A DNA stretch of 64,000 bases, taken from an uncultured Collinsella sp. Lineage in GTDB: Bacteria > Actinomycetota > Coriobacteriia > Coriobacteriales > Coriobacteriaceae. The first letter of the stretch is position 1. The number at the start of each line of letters is the position of its first letter. The stretch is from contig CAAETD010000098.1 of NCBI GenBank assembly GCA_900758885.1, positions 1-64,000 of the forward strand, given 5' to 3'. The notes under the pieces were generated by a model that worked only from the letters and a program-made list of their open reading frames with translations, searched no databases and had not been told where the DNA came from. The position numbers and the translations under genes are program-made. Shown in pieces: positions 44,946 through 54,138 of the stretch.

Positions 44946-45720
44946 TAGCGAAGCCCTGCTTAGGGTCTCACATCTGACTAAAACGTATCCCATGCCGGGC
45001 TCAGGTTTTAAGCGTCAGGTCTTTACCGCCGTGGACGATCTGTCGTTTGAGATCGCGCCGGGCGAGGTCTATGGCCTGGTTGGCGAATCCGGATCGGGCA
45101 AGTCGACGACTGGACGCCTGATCTGTGGTCTCGAGCGTGCGGATTCCGGCTCGATTGTCTATTGCGGGCACGACCTCGCCACGATGCCGGAGCGCGAACG
45201 CAAGCCGTTTCGCCGCGAGATCCAGCTGGTATTCCAGGATAGCTCTACGGCTTTTGACCCGCGCAACCGTGTCGGCCGCATTTTGGAGGAGCCGCTGATT
45301 ATCGCCGGCGTGCGCGATGCGGATGAGCGCCATGGGCGCGCGCTCTCGGCCCTGGCCTCGGTCGGTCTTCTGGCAGAGCATTATGACCGCTATCCGCATG
45401 ACCTTTCGGGGGGACAGCGTCAGCGACTCAATCTGGCACGGGCGCTTATTTGCGAGCCGCGCCTTGTGGTATGCGACGAGCCGGTCTCGGCGCTTGACGT
45501 GTCCGTTCAGGCCCAAGTGCTCAACTTGCTTCGCGACCTGCAGCGCACGACGGGCGTGGCGCTGCTGTTTATCACGCATGATATGCGTGTGGTTCGGCAT
45601 ATGTCCGACCGGATTGGCGTGCTCTACCACGGTCGTCTTGTCGAAGAAGGCGCGGCCGAGGACGTGATCGCGCACCCGAGCGATCCGTATACGCAGGAGC
45701 TTATCGACGCCATTCCCTAG
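44935..45720 (+). CDS. ABC importer ATPase, DppF/OppF type
   Basis: The 261-residue ATPase has Walker A GESGSGKS near 50, VFQDSSTAFDPRNRV near 101, signature LSGGQRQR near 157 and Walker B LVVCDEPVSALDVS near 176. The C-terminal extension is almost absent, a little shorter than usual DppF (~300). It overlaps dppD by 11 bp; AAAGGGGAG precedes the ATG at 44935. Confidence 0.92.
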
Positions 45721-45796
45721 AGGATGCTTCCTTTTGGGTATGGCGTGGGCTCGTTGTTTAATTGTCGGTATATCGGTGTAAGAGAGGGGAACTACT

Positions 45797-46960
45797 ATGG
45801 CCGATATCGAGGAACAGCCGTTGCCGCGCACGTTTGAGGAGTTCAACGAGCAACGCAAGGCGGCGTTTATTCGCGTCAAGGATTATAAGCAGGCGGGTAA
45901 TCGCCTGGTCGGCTTTTTGTGCAGCTATACGCCGCTCGAGATTATCGATGCCGCGGGGGCCGCAAGTGTCGCTCTGTGTGGTACGTCCGACGAGGTGATT
46001 CCCGAGGCCGAGAAGGTGCTGCCGGCAAATCTGTGTCCGCTCATCAAGTCGACCTACGGCTTCGCCTATTCGCAAAAGTGCCCGTTTACGTACTTTAGCG
46101 ACATGATCATCGGCGAGACCACCTGCGACGGCAAAAAGAAGATGTACGAGCTACTCAACGAGCTCAAGCGCACGCACATTCTGCATCTTCCGCAGGGTCG
46201 CGATCGCGCCTACGAGCGTGAAGGCTGGTACGATGAGTGCCGCCTGCTCAAGGAGGAGCTCGAGGGTTTCTACGGCATCACGATTACCGACGATGACCTG
46301 CGCGTCGCCGTCCGTCGTCGCAACCGCTTGCGTGCGGCCCAGCTCGAGATGTTTGCGCTGCAGGCCAACCAACCGGCGGCCATGAGCGGCGTCGACCTGA
46401 TGAGCACTATGTTTGCCGGTACGTTTAGCTTTGATATCGAGGCCTATACGCAGCAGCTGGAGCAAAAGGTCGCCAAGCTGCGCGAGGCCTACGATGCGGG
46501 CGAGCGCCCGGTCGCGGCGGATGCCAAGCGCATTCTGATCACCGGCTGCCCGGTGGGCGGCGTGATCAACAAGATCGGTCGCACCATCGAGTCTAACGGC
46601 GGCGTGGTCGTGTGCATGGACGACTGCTCGGGCGAGCGCACGGCGGCCATGATGATCGACCCGGAGGCTCCCGATATCCTGCGCGCCATCGCCGACCGTT
46701 ATCTGGATATCAACTGCTCGGTCATGACGCCCAACGACGGTCGTATGGAAAATACGCTGGCCATGTGCGAGAAGTATCATGTCGATGGCGTGGTGGAGAG
46801 CGTGCTACAGGCATGCCACACCTTTAACGTGGAGAGTGCGCGCATGCAGGAGGCCGTCGAGGGTGCGGGCATTCCGTACATGAAGATCGAGACCGACTAC
46901 AGCAACGGCGACATGGGCCAGATCGAGACGCGCATCGCCGCCTTCATCGAAACCCTCTAG
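45797..46960 (+). CDS. Double-cubane-cluster-type anaerobic reductase, copy 2
   Basis: The 387-residue protein is a paralogue of the gene at 38999. Cys80 (NLCPLIKS), Cys95 (KCPFTY), Cys110 (TTCDGKKK) and later cysteines in [19 protein letters not shown] and LQACHTFN align with the six of copy 1. It lies just after the ABC importer and before the activator gene at 47116. The two copies differ mainly at the N-terminus, so they could act on different substrates or form a heterodimer. AGAGGGGA precedes the start. Confidence 0.87.
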   Translation: MADIEEQPLPRTFEEFNEQRKAAFIRVKDYKQAGNRLVGFLCSYTPLEIIDAAGAASVALCGTSDEVIPEAEKVLPANLCPLIKSTYGFAYSQKCPFTYFSDMIIGETTCDGKKKMYELLNELKRTHILHLPQGRDRAYEREGWYDECRLLKEELEGFYGITITDDDLRVAVRRRNRLRAAQLEMFALQANQPAAMSGVDLMSTMFAGTFSFDIEAYTQQLEQKVAKLREAYDAGERPVAADAKRILITGCPVGGVINKIGRTIESNGGVVVCMDDCSGERTAAMMIDPEAPDILRAIADRYLDINCSVMTPNDGRMENTLAMCEKYHVDGVVESVLQACHTFNVESARMQEAVEGAGIPYMKIETDYSNGDMGQIETRIAAFIETL

Positions 46961-47063
46961 CTTTCTCAGGCACCGGATCTTGCCCCTCAAACCGTCGCTT
47001 GCGTACCCAAAGTACGCTGCGCTCCTCTTTCGGGGCAATCTCCGGCACCTGAGAAACCTAGAG
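46955..47063. repeat. CTCCTCTTTC-box nested hairpin, copy D
   Basis: Outer arms CTCTAG-C-TTTCTCAGG (from 46955, including the stop codon of the reductase gene) and the complement ending at 47063 pair with few mismatches. TTGCCCC (46980) pairs with GGGGCAA (47032). The central hairpin is GCGTAC-CCAAA-GTACGC (47001-47017), followed by the box CTCCTCTTTC. Confidence 0.82.
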
Positions 47064-47115
47064 CTAAGGCGCCTGAACGCGCCACTGTCTATGATGTTTA
47101 GATTGGGAGAGAGCC

Positions 47116-47880
47116 ATGATAGGGATCGGGATCGATATCGGGTCTACGGCGGCTAAGGCTGCTGTGGTCGATGGAGAGGGTTCGGTGGCGTGGACGTGCG
47201 TGCAGCCAACCGGGTTCTCCTCGGTCGATGCTTCCGAGCGGCTGCGCAAGGCACTGGCAGCGGCGGGTTATGACGTGGCTGCCGACGACGTGCGCGTGGT
47301 CGCGACCGGCTACGGTCGTGTCGCCGTGCCCTATGCGCACAAGGTCGTGACCGAGATCACCTGCCACGGCACCGGTGCCGTGCGCCTGTTTGGCGACCAC
47401 GGCACCGTGATTGACGTGGGCGGGCAGGACACCAAGGTCATTCAGCTTAAAAGTGGCCGCGTGGCCAAGTTTGCTATGAACGACAAGTGCGCCGCCGGCA
47501 CGGGGCGCTTTCTGGAGATCATGGCCGACCGCCTAGGCATTTCCCAGCAGCAGATGGCCGACCTGGCGCGTTCCGGCGAGCCTACCAAGATCAGCAGCAT
47601 GTGCACGGTGTTTGCCGAAAGCGAGGTCATCAGCCTGATCGGTCGCGGTGAGCCGCGCGAGAACATCGCCCGCGGGGTGATCGAGAGTGTTGTGTCGCGC
47701 GTGGCCACTATGGCCGGGCAGGCGGCGGGCGCCCCGTACTACCTGACGGGTGGCCTCTGCGAGAACGCCTATGTGGTGGAGCGGCTGGGCGAGCTTTTGG
47801 GCGCACCCGTGACCACCTCGCCTCAGGCGCGCTTTGCTGGGGCTATCGGTGCTGCCGTCCGCGCCGCCGCCTTGGCCTAG
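47116..47880 (+). CDS. ASKHA-family activator ATPase of double-cubane/2-hydroxyacyl-CoA dehydratase type
   Basis: The 254-residue protein has the ASKHA phosphate loops GIDIGSTAAKAA (residues 5-16) and DVGGQDTKVI near 100, and the two cysteines that bind a [4Fe-4S] cluster between monomers: Cys125 in NDKCAAGTGRFLE and Cys163 in SSMCTVFAESEV. HgdC/YjiL-type activators couple ATP hydrolysis to low-potential electron transfer into the partner reductase. It lies 155 bp after reductase copy 2 and 14 bp before the glycosyltransferase gene. GGGAGAG precedes the start. Confidence 0.93.
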   Translation: MIGIGIDIGSTAAKAAVVDGEGSVAWTCVQPTGFSSVDASERLRKALAAAGYDVAADDVRVVATGYGRVAVPYAHKVVTEITCHGTGAVRLFGDHGTVIDVGGQDTKVIQLKSGRVAKFAMNDKCAAGTGRFLEIMADRLGISQQQMADLARSGEPTKISSMCTVFAESEVISLIGRGEPRENIARGVIESVVSRVATMAGQAAGAPYYLTGGLCENAYVVERLGELLGAPVTTSPQARFAGAIGAAVRAAALA

Positions 47881-47894
47881 GGGTGTACCGCGAC

Positions 47895-49121
47895 ATGCGC
47901 ATCCTCAACATCTCGGCCCAAAAGCCCGACAGCACGGGCAGCGGCACGTATCTTTCGGCGCTCGTGCGCTCCCAGCTGGCAGCCGGGTGCGAGCCCGCCG
48001 TCCTCTGCGGCGCCGCCCCGGGCGACACGCAGGGCGACATCCCGGCGGGCGTACCCGTCTATACCGTTGACTTCGACACCCCTGAGCTGCCCTTTCATAT
48101 CTGCGGTATGTCCGATGTCATGCCTTATCCGTCCACCCGCTACCGCGATCTCACGTCTCAGATGACCTCGTCATTCGAAGACGCGTTTTGCCGCTCGATC
48201 GAGCGCGCAGTGGCCGAGTTTGAGCCCGACGTGCTGCTCTGCCACCATCTCTATCTGGTGTGCGCCCTCGCGCGCGAGCTTGTGCGCGACCGCCCCGTGT
48301 GTGCCGTCTGCCATTCGACCGATATCCGCCAGATGCGCTCGCACGGCCTTGAGCGCGAACGCGTCCTTGCGGCTGTGCGCGGGCTCGATGCCGTCTTCTC
48401 GCTCCATGCGGAGCAGGCCCAGCAGATCGTGGAGACCTATGGGGTCGACCCGGCACGCGTGCGCGTGGTGGGCACAGGCTACGATCATCACACGTTCTGC
48501 CCCGACGCCGCTGTTCCGCGCCGCGTCGACAGTCTGGTCTTTGTGGGCAAGGTCTGCGTCAAGAAGGGCGTGGCCAGCCTCCTTGAGGCCCTGGGCCTGG
48601 TGGACCGCGGGTCGCATCCGGATCTTTCTCTCACGCTGGTGGGTGGGCATGCGCACGACGATGAGTTCCAGCAAATCGAGTCTGCAGCCGCAGCATCGAC
48701 CGTTCCCGTGACGATCGCGGGGCGGGTGGACGGCGAGGAGCTCGTCCGCACGTATCGTACGAGCGAGGTCTTTGTGCTGCCCTCGTTTTTCGAGGGCCTT
48801 CCACTCGTCACGATCGAGGCCCTCGCCTGCGGCTGCAAGGTTGTCATGACCGAGCTTCCCGGCGTGCGCCCTTGGATGGAGGCGGCCTTGCCTGGGGCAC
48901 CCGTCGCGTGGGTTACCCCGCCCACCATGGTTGATGTCGATACGCCGGACAGCCGCGACCTTCCGCGCTTCGAGCGCGACCTCGCCCAAGCCATCCAGGA
49001 CGCACTTGACGCGCCTGTGCCGTGCTTCGACACCTCAGGTGTCTCTTGGGATGCCTGCTCGGAGCGTATACTAGAGACCGTTCAACGCCTGCTCGTACAG
49101 AAAGGAGGCATCGATGGCTAA
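47895..49121 (+). CDS. GT4-like glycosyltransferase overlapping selD
   Basis: The 408-residue GT-B fold protein has an N-terminal acceptor domain (MRILNISAQKPDSTGSGTYL) and a C-terminal Rossmann half with FVGKVCVKKGVASLLEAL near 218 and the nucleotide-sugar E-x7-E motif FFEGLPLVTIEALACGCKVV near 297. Substrates are unknown. Its last 8 bp overlap selD, whose ribosome site lies inside this gene, so the two are translationally coupled. The known selenosugar synthase SenB is also a GT-B enzyme, but this protein is longer and not obviously of that family. A GTG at 47883 is an alternative start. Confidence 0.85.
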   Translation: MRILNISAQKPDSTGSGTYLSALVRSQLAAGCEPAVLCGAAPGDTQGDIPAGVPVYTVDFDTPELPFHICGMSDVMPYPSTRYRDLTSQMTSSFEDAFCRSIERAVAEFEPDVLLCHHLYLVCALARELVRDRPVCAVCHSTDIRQMRSHGLERERVLAAVRGLDAVFSLHAEQAQQIVETYGVDPARVRVVGTGYDHHTFCPDAAVPRRVDSLVFVGKVCVKKGVASLLEALGLVDRGSHPDLSLTLVGGHAHDDEFQQIESAAAASTVPVTIAGRVDGEELVRTYRTSEVFVLPSFFEGLPLVTIEALACGCKVVMTELPGVRPWMEAALPGAPVAWVTPPTMVDVDTPDSRDLPRFERDLAQAIQDALDAPVPCFDTSGVSWDACSERILETVQRLLVQKGGIDG

Positions 49122-50178
49122 CGATCATATCCGTCTGACGCAGATGACGGCCGCCTCGGGTTGAGCCGCCAAGCTGGCTCCCGGAGCCCTTGCCCAGGTC
49201 CTGGGTGAGCTACCCAATGTTCCCAACGAGCGCCTGCTCATCGGGTTCGATACCGCTGACGATGCGAGCGTCTTCAAGGTGGGGGAGAACCTGGGCCTCG
49301 TGCAGTCCGTCGACTTCTTCCCACCCATGGTGGACGACCCCTTCCTCTTTGGCCAGATCGCTGCGGCCAACTCGCTGTCGGATATCTACGCCATGGGCGG
49401 GCGGCCGAGCCATGCCATGAACCTGCTGTGCATTCCGAGCTGCCTGGGCGTCGAGGTTGCCGGCCAGATTCTGGCGGGCGGCGCCGACAAGTGCGTCGAG
49501 GCAGGTTGCTCCATCGCGGGCGGTCACACCATCAACGACGACGAGCCCAAGTACGGCCTGTCCGTGAGCGGTTTTGTGCCACTCGACCGTATGCTCGCTA
49601 ACAGCGGCGCGCACGTGGACGATGTTCTGCTGCTGACCAAGGCGATCGGCTCGGGCATCATCACCACGGCCATTAAGGGCGAGCTCATCGAACAGGACGA
49701 GGCTAGCTCGATGTTTGACTCGATGCGTACCCTCAACGAGGCTCCGATTCGTCTGGCCGAGGGACTCGAACTTCACGGCTGTACCGACATTACGGGCTTT
49801 GGCCTGATCGGGCACGCGTGCGAGATGGCCGAGGGCTCGGGCGTGCAGATTGAGCTTGCGTCGGGGGCGGTGCCGCTCTTTGATCAAGTGCTCGACATGG
49901 CGCGTCTGGGCATTATCCCCGCGGGCTCCTACCGCAACCAGGACTTCTTTGGCCCGCGCGTGACGGCTGACGATGACCTGGAGCCGGGCATGTTGGATGC
50001 GCTGTACGATCCGCAGACTTCGGGTGGTTTGCTTATTGCGGCGCCCGCGAAGGATGTGGATGAGCTTGCGTGCCGACTGCATGCCGAAGGACGTATCGCC
50101 GCCACCGTCGGTCGCGTGTGCGAGCTGGTGCCAGGCGGTCCTGCCGTCCACGTTGTCCGTCAACGATACGTTTATTGA
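49114..50178 (+). CDS. selD: Selenide, water dikinase containing selenocysteine (in-frame TGA)
   Basis: The 354-residue enzyme makes selenophosphate from selenide and ATP. Codon 17 is TGA (49162-49164) at the exact position of the catalytic Cys17/Sec17 of other SelD proteins, followed by AAKL with the conserved Lys20. Downstream GGRPSHAMNLLCIP, AGGHTINDDEPKYGL and GCTDITGFGLIGHA are typical. AAAGGAGG (49101) precedes the ATG. If TGA were read as stop, only 16 residues would be made. A short hairpin GGCTC-CCG-GAGCC (49176-49188) after the TGA may be part of a SECIS element. Confidence 0.95.
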
Positions 50179-50220
50179 GTTATGCACCGTTCTAAAACGA
50201 TTTATTCGAAAGGAAAAGCT

Positions 50221-50847
50221 ATGTCTACCAAAATTGAAGTCAATGCCATGGGCGATGCCTGCCCGCTGCCCGTCGTCAAGACGCTCAAAGCCCTGAAGCA
50301 GCTCGATGGCGAGGGCGCCGTCGTGACCTCGGTCGATAACGAGACCGCCGTCACGAACATCTCCAAGATGGCGCAGGAGAAGGGCTGCACGGCCTCGGTC
50401 GAGAAGGTTTCTGACGCCGAGTGGCACGTGACCGTGGCGACCTCCGGTGCAATTGCCGTTGCCGACCCCGAGCAGGATGGCGCTGCCTTCTGCGATGCCA
50501 GCGCCGGCAAGGGCAAACTCGTCATTTCCGTCTACACCGATTGCATGGGTCGTGGCGACGACGAGCTGGGCCACAAGCTCATGAAGGCCTTCATCTTTGC
50601 CGTGACGCAGCAGGAGGAGCTGCCCGCGACCATGCTGTTCTACAACGGCGGCGCCAAGCTCACCGTCGAGGGCTCTCCGGTGCTCGACGACCTTAAGGGA
50701 CTGGCCGAGCAGGGCGTCGAGATTCTTACCTGCGGTACCTGCCTGGACCACTATGGCATTAAGGACCAGCTTGCCGTGGGCGAGGTCACCAACATGTACG
50801 TGATCGTGGAGAAGATGGAGCAGGCCGTGCGCGTCGTGCGCCCGTAG
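50221..50847 (+). CDS. yedF: Selenium-metabolism protein YedF (TusA + DsrE-like)
   Basis: The 208-residue protein has an N-terminal TusA-like domain with AMGDACPLPVVKT (Cys near 13) and a C-terminal DsrE-like domain with SVYTDCMGRGDDELGHKLMKAF near 100 and ILTCGTCLDHYGI near 167. This fusion (TIGR03527) is found beside selD and is thought to handle selenium or sulfur as a persulfide/perselenide. It lies 42 bp after selD. GAAAGGAAAA precedes the ATG at 50221. Confidence 0.92.
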   Translation: MSTKIEVNAMGDACPLPVVKTLKALKQLDGEGAVVTSVDNETAVTNISKMAQEKGCTASVEKVSDAEWHVTVATSGAIAVADPEQDGAAFCDASAGKGKLVISVYTDCMGRGDDELGHKLMKAFIFAVTQQEELPATMLFYNGGAKLTVEGSPVLDDLKGLAEQGVEILTCGTCLDHYGIKDQLAVGEVTNMYVIVEKMEQAVRVVRP

Positions 50848-50866
50848 CGTATTGGTTGGAGTTGCC

Positions 50867-51118
50867 ATGAGGGAGAAGCGCCCGGCGCTTGTCATCACGT
50901 TTCCCACCACGGCGGCCGCCATGGGTTGCGAGTCCCTGTGCATTGAGCGCGGACTTCCCGGGCGCACGATTCCCGTGCCCGGGGAGGTCGCTGCCGGCTG
51001 CGGCTTGGCGTGGAAGGCGTTGCCTTCGGATGAGGACCTGCTGCGCGGCGAGCTTGCCGCGGCGGGCGTCCCCACCGAGGGCTTTACGGTGATCGACATG
51101 TGGGAGGTCGTGCGATGA
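50867..51118 (+). CDS. DUF3343 protein of the selenium cluster
   Basis: The 83-residue protein matches the small DUF3343 family: ALVITFPTTAAAMGCESLC near the start, then GLPGRTIPVPGEVAAGCGLAWKA. Such proteins co-occur with yedF, selD and a SelD-linked cysteine desulfurase; the function is unknown, perhaps binding of a selenium intermediate by its conserved cysteines. It overlaps the next gene by 4 bp (ATGA). Confidence 0.88.
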   Translation: MREKRPALVITFPTTAAAMGCESLCIERGLPGRTIPVPGEVAAGCGLAWKALPSDEDLLRGELAAAGVPTEGFTVIDMWEVVR

Positions 51119-52254
51119 TCTACCTGGATAACGCGGCGACGACCATGCACAAGCCGCAGACGGTGATCGATGCCGTGACGCAGGCGATGTGCTCGCTCGG
51201 CAATGCCGGACGCGGCGCGACGTCGGGGGCGCTCGACGCGGCACGTACCATCCACGGCTGTCGCGCCAAGCTTGCGCGCTTGCTGGGCTGCCCGCGGGCT
51301 GACCATGTGTGCTTTACGCCTAACTCGACAGCCGCGCTCAACACTGCCATTAACGGCGTAGTGCACCCCGGCGATCGTGTGGTCACGACGGTGCTCGAGC
51401 ACAACTCTGTGCTACGTCCGCTCAACCGCTTGGCGACGGAGCAGGGTGTGACGGTTGAGCATGCGGGCTGCGACGCGAACGGCGTGCTCGACTACGACGA
51501 GCTCGAGCAGCTGGTCACGCCGGGCACGCGTGCCGTGGTGGTGACGCACGCTTCCAATGTGACCGGCAATGCGGCCGACATTGCACGCGTGGCGGCCATG
51601 GCCCATGCGGTCGGCGCGCTTGCGATCGTCGATGCCTCGCAGTCTGCCGGCACGGCGAAGATCGACATGCAGGCCATGGGCCTCGACGTCGTGTGCTTTA
51701 CCGGCCACAAGGGGCTCATGGGACCCCAAGGCACCGGCGGCCTTGCCGTTGCGGAGGGCATTGACGTGGCGCCGTGGGCCATGGGTGGCACGGGTGTGCA
51801 CAGCTTCGATGCACTGCAGCCGCTTGAGTGGCCCACGCGCCTTGAGGCGGGCACGCTCAACGGCCACGGTATCGCGGGCCTTTCTGCCGGTCTCGACTTT
51901 ATCGAGGCGCAAGGCGGGGTCGAGGCGATCGCGGCGCATGAGCGAGCGCTGGCTGATCGCTTTCTCGCTGGCGTGCGCGAAATCCCCGGCATTGCGCTCT
52001 ACGGTGCGTTTGACCAGCCCGTGCGCTCGGCGATCGTCTCACTCAACGTGGGCGATATCGACTCTGCCGAGATCTCGGACGCGCTCATGCAGGGGTGGGG
52101 GATTGCGACGCGCCCCGGCGCCCATTGCGCTCCGCTCATGCACCGCGCGATGGGAACCGAGCGCCAAGGTGTCGTTCGCTTCTCGTTTGGGTATTTCAAC
52201 ACGGAAGAGGAAGTCGACACCGCGATTGACGCTTTGCGCGATTTAGCCTGCTAG
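51115..52254 (+). CDS. SelD-linked cysteine desulfurase family protein
   Basis: The 379-residue class V PLP enzyme (TIGR01977-like) starts MIYLDNAATTMHKP and has HEHNSV-like LEHNSVLRPLNRL near 101, the PLP lysine in FTGHKGLMGPQGTGG near 200 and TRPGAHCAPLMH near 333, whose Cys is the likely catalytic residue. It probably mobilises sulfur or selenium from cysteine/selenocysteine for SelD. It is the last gene of the activator-to-desulfurase run and is followed by a terminator. Confidence 0.9.
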   Translation: MIYLDNAATTMHKPQTVIDAVTQAMCSLGNAGRGATSGALDAARTIHGCRAKLARLLGCPRADHVCFTPNSTAALNTAINGVVHPGDRVVTTVLEHNSVLRPLNRLATEQGVTVEHAGCDANGVLDYDELEQLVTPGTRAVVVTHASNVTGNAADIARVAAMAHAVGALAIVDASQSAGTAKIDMQAMGLDVVCFTGHKGLMGPQGTGGLAVAEGIDVAPWAMGGTGVHSFDALQPLEWPTRLEAGTLNGHGIAGLSAGLDFIEAQGGVEAIAAHERALADRFLAGVREIPGIALYGAFDQPVRSAIVSLNVGDIDSAEISDALMQGWGIATRPGAHCAPLMHRAMGTERQGVVRFSFGYFNTEEEVDTAIDALRDLAC

Positions 52255-52269
52255 AGCGTATATACTTGC

Positions 52270-52298
52270 GGGACGGGTCTTTTGCCCGTCCCGTTTTT
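52270..52298 (+). terminator. Terminator of the selenium operon
   Basis: An 8-bp stem GGGACGGG / CCCGTCCC (52270-52277 with 52285-52292) followed by GTTTTT. Confidence 0.9.
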
Positions 52299-52321
52299 GT
52301 TTCGACCCGAAAGGTGTGCCT

Positions 52322-53680
52322 ATGGCCTCATCCGCCCCGCGCGGTCTGCGCTCCGACCATGTCGTCACCGTCGGCATTGCGCTGTTCTCGATGCTCTTTG
52401 GCGCCGGTAACCTCATCATTCCGCCGTTGCTGGCACTTCAGGCCGGTACAGCCACGCCGCTTGCCATGATCGGCTTTTTGATTGCCGCTATCGGCCTGCC
52501 CGTTATGGGCTTTATCGCCGTGGCGCTTGCCGGAACGGCACGCGAGCTTGCCGGCCGCGTGCATCCCAAGTTTGGCGAATTCTTCGTTGCGGCGGTCTAT
52601 CTGGCCATCGGTCCGTGCCTGGCCATTCCTCGCACAAGCTCTACGGCCTTCGAAATGCTGGTGCCGCTGCTGCCCGAGGGCGTCTCGCTCGGCACGGCTC
52701 GCCTGGTGTTTGCCATCGGGTTCTTCGTGGTCGCGTTTGCGCTCACACTGCGTCCGGGCGTCATCACGCGCGTGCTCGGCCGCATTACGGGCCCCGCGCT
52801 CATTGCGCTCATCGTGTTGGTCGTGGGTGCCGCCGTGGTCTCGCCGTTGGGTCCCGCTGCCGCGCCGCAGGCTCCCTACAATGCCGGTGCTGCCGTGCAG
52901 GGCTTTTTGACTGGCTACCAGACCATGGACCTGCTCGCGTCGCTCGCCTTTGGCATCATCATCGCCGAGACCATCCATGAGCTCGGCGTTACCGACGATA
53001 GGCGCGTGGCCTTTGAGATTTCGCGTTCCGGTGTGATCGCCGGCGTGCTTATGGCCGTCATCTACTGCGGCCTGGCGCTTGCCGGCACGCAGCTCAGCAC
53101 CGTGATGCCCGATGCCACCAACGGCGCCGCCATCCTTGCCCGCTCTGCCTCCATGCACTTTGGTCTTGCCGGCACGGTCGTGGTCTTTGCGATCTTTTTC
53201 CTTGCATGCATGAACGTGTGCATCGGCCTTATTAGCTGCTGCTCGCGTTACTTCTGCGAGACGTATGTGGTCGAAGGGGGAGCGGAGGCTTCCGATGAGG
53301 CCATGCGCCGTCCCTTTGCGGTTCTCGCCTTTGTGTTCGCGGCGTTCTCGTGCGTGCTCTCCAACGTGGGCCTCGATGTGATCCTCATGTTTTCGGTGCC
53401 CATGCTCAATGCGCTGTATCCCGTTGCCATTGTGTTGGTACTTATGGGCCTGGTGCATGTTTTTTGCGACGCACATCCGCAGGTTTGGGTTTGGGTCGGC
53501 GGCGTGGTCGCGGTGCAGAGCGTGATCACTTCGGTCCGCGATGCGTTCTTTGCTGGCGCGTGGCTGCCGTTCGATGCGTTGCCGCTGGCAGATATCGGTG
53601 CTGCGTGGGCACCAGTCGCCGTGGTGGCGTTTGTGATCGGTCTGCTCCACAGCAAGTTTGTCGCACATTCGAGGAACTAG
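52322..53680 (+). CDS. brnQ: Branched-chain amino acid transporter, LIVCS/BrnQ family
   Basis: The 452-residue protein has about twelve helices and the BrnQ N-terminal signature ALFSMLFGAGNLIIPPLLA (residues 21-39), GPCLAIPRTSSTAFEM near 99 and YQTMDLLASLAFGIII near 200. These carriers import Leu/Ile/Val with a cation. AAAGG precedes the ATG at 52322. Monocistronic, followed by tRNA genes. Confidence 0.93.
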   Translation: MASSAPRGLRSDHVVTVGIALFSMLFGAGNLIIPPLLALQAGTATPLAMIGFLIAAIGLPVMGFIAVALAGTARELAGRVHPKFGEFFVAAVYLAIGPCLAIPRTSSTAFEMLVPLLPEGVSLGTARLVFAIGFFVVAFALTLRPGVITRVLGRITGPALIALIVLVVGAAVVSPLGPAAAPQAPYNAGAAVQGFLTGYQTMDLLASLAFGIIIAETIHELGVTDDRRVAFEISRSGVIAGVLMAVIYCGLALAGTQLSTVMPDATNGAAILARSASMHFGLAGTVVVFAIFFLACMNVCIGLISCCSRYFCETYVVEGGAEASDEAMRRPFAVLAFVFAAFSCVLSNVGLDVILMFSVPMLNALYPVAIVLVLMGLVHVFCDAHPQVWVWVGGVVAVQSVITSVRDAFFAGAWLPFDALPLADIGAAWAPVAVVAFVIGLLHSKFVAHSRN

Positions 53681-53691
53681 GGTATCGCCGC

Positions 53692-53720
53692 TTGCACAGG
53701 CGGGGAGTCTCCCCTATAAT
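53692..53720 (+). promoter_or_regulatory. Promoter of the tRNA-Pro/tRNA-Gly unit
   Basis: TTGCAC (53692-53697), 17-bp spacer, TATAAT (53715-53720): a near-consensus promoter 51 bp upstream of the first tRNA. Confidence 0.8.
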
Positions 53721-53771
53721 TTCCTTCGCTTTGGGACACGCAAGGTTTAGACCTTAGCTGCTCAACACCTT

Positions 53772-53848
53772 CGGGACGTGGCGCAGTTTGGTAGCGCGCC
53801 TGCTTTGGGAGCAGGATGTCGCAGGTTCAAATCCTGTCGTCCCGACCA
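53772..53848 (+). tRNA. tRNA-Pro (anticodon TGG)
   Basis: Acceptor CGGGACG / CGTCCCG, anticodon stem CCTGC / GCAGG with loop TTTGGGA (anticodon TGG), T arm GCAGG-TTCAAAT-CCTGT, encoded ACCA 3' end. Confidence 0.97.
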
Positions 53849-53854
53849 TATCTT

Positions 53855-53928
53855 GCGGGCGTAGTTCAATGGTAGAACCCCAGCCTTCCAAGCTGATGAC
53901 GCGGGTTCGATTCCCGTCGCCCGCTCCA
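53855..53928 (+). tRNA. tRNA-Gly (anticodon TCC)
   Basis: Acceptor GCGGGCG / CGCCCGC, anticodon loop CTTCCAA (anticodon TCC), T arm GCGGG-TTCGATT-CCCGT, encoded TCCA 3' end. Six bases after tRNA-Pro, so cotranscribed. Confidence 0.97.
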
Positions 53929-53940
53929 CAAGATAGATGA

Positions 53941-53975
53941 ATGGCTCTGATTCCTTTTGGGACCAGAGCCATTTT
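53941..53975 (+). terminator. Terminator of the tRNA unit
   Basis: A perfect 9-bp stem ATGGCTCTG / CAGAGCCAT (53941-53949 with 53964-53972) followed by TTTCAT. Confidence 0.75.
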
Positions 53976-54006
53976 CATATACATGCCGGGACCCCACATC
54001 CCCACC

Positions 54007-54077
54007 TAAGTTGCGGTGAAATAGTTCCTTGATTAGCCGCAAAAGCTGTTATCCAGAAACTATTTCACCGCAACTTA
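54007..54077. repeat. GCGGTGAAATA hairpin repeat, copy 3
   Basis: TAAGTTGCGGTGAAATAGTT (54007-54026) pairs perfectly with 54058-54077. The loop of about 31 bases differs from the other copies. It lies between the tRNA unit and the nuclease-like gene, mirrored by copy 4 on the other side. Confidence 0.92.
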
Positions 54078-54138
54078 TTGAGGCCGAGCGGGTTGGGTCG
54101 ATGATGGGTTCTGTTGTCGAGAAGATGAGGGCAGCCGG

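Noticed and set aside
49114..49164. selD as a pseudogene because of an early TGA
   Set aside because: The TGA is at the known Cys/Sec catalytic position, the frame is otherwise intact, and fdhF shows that the organism uses selenocysteine.
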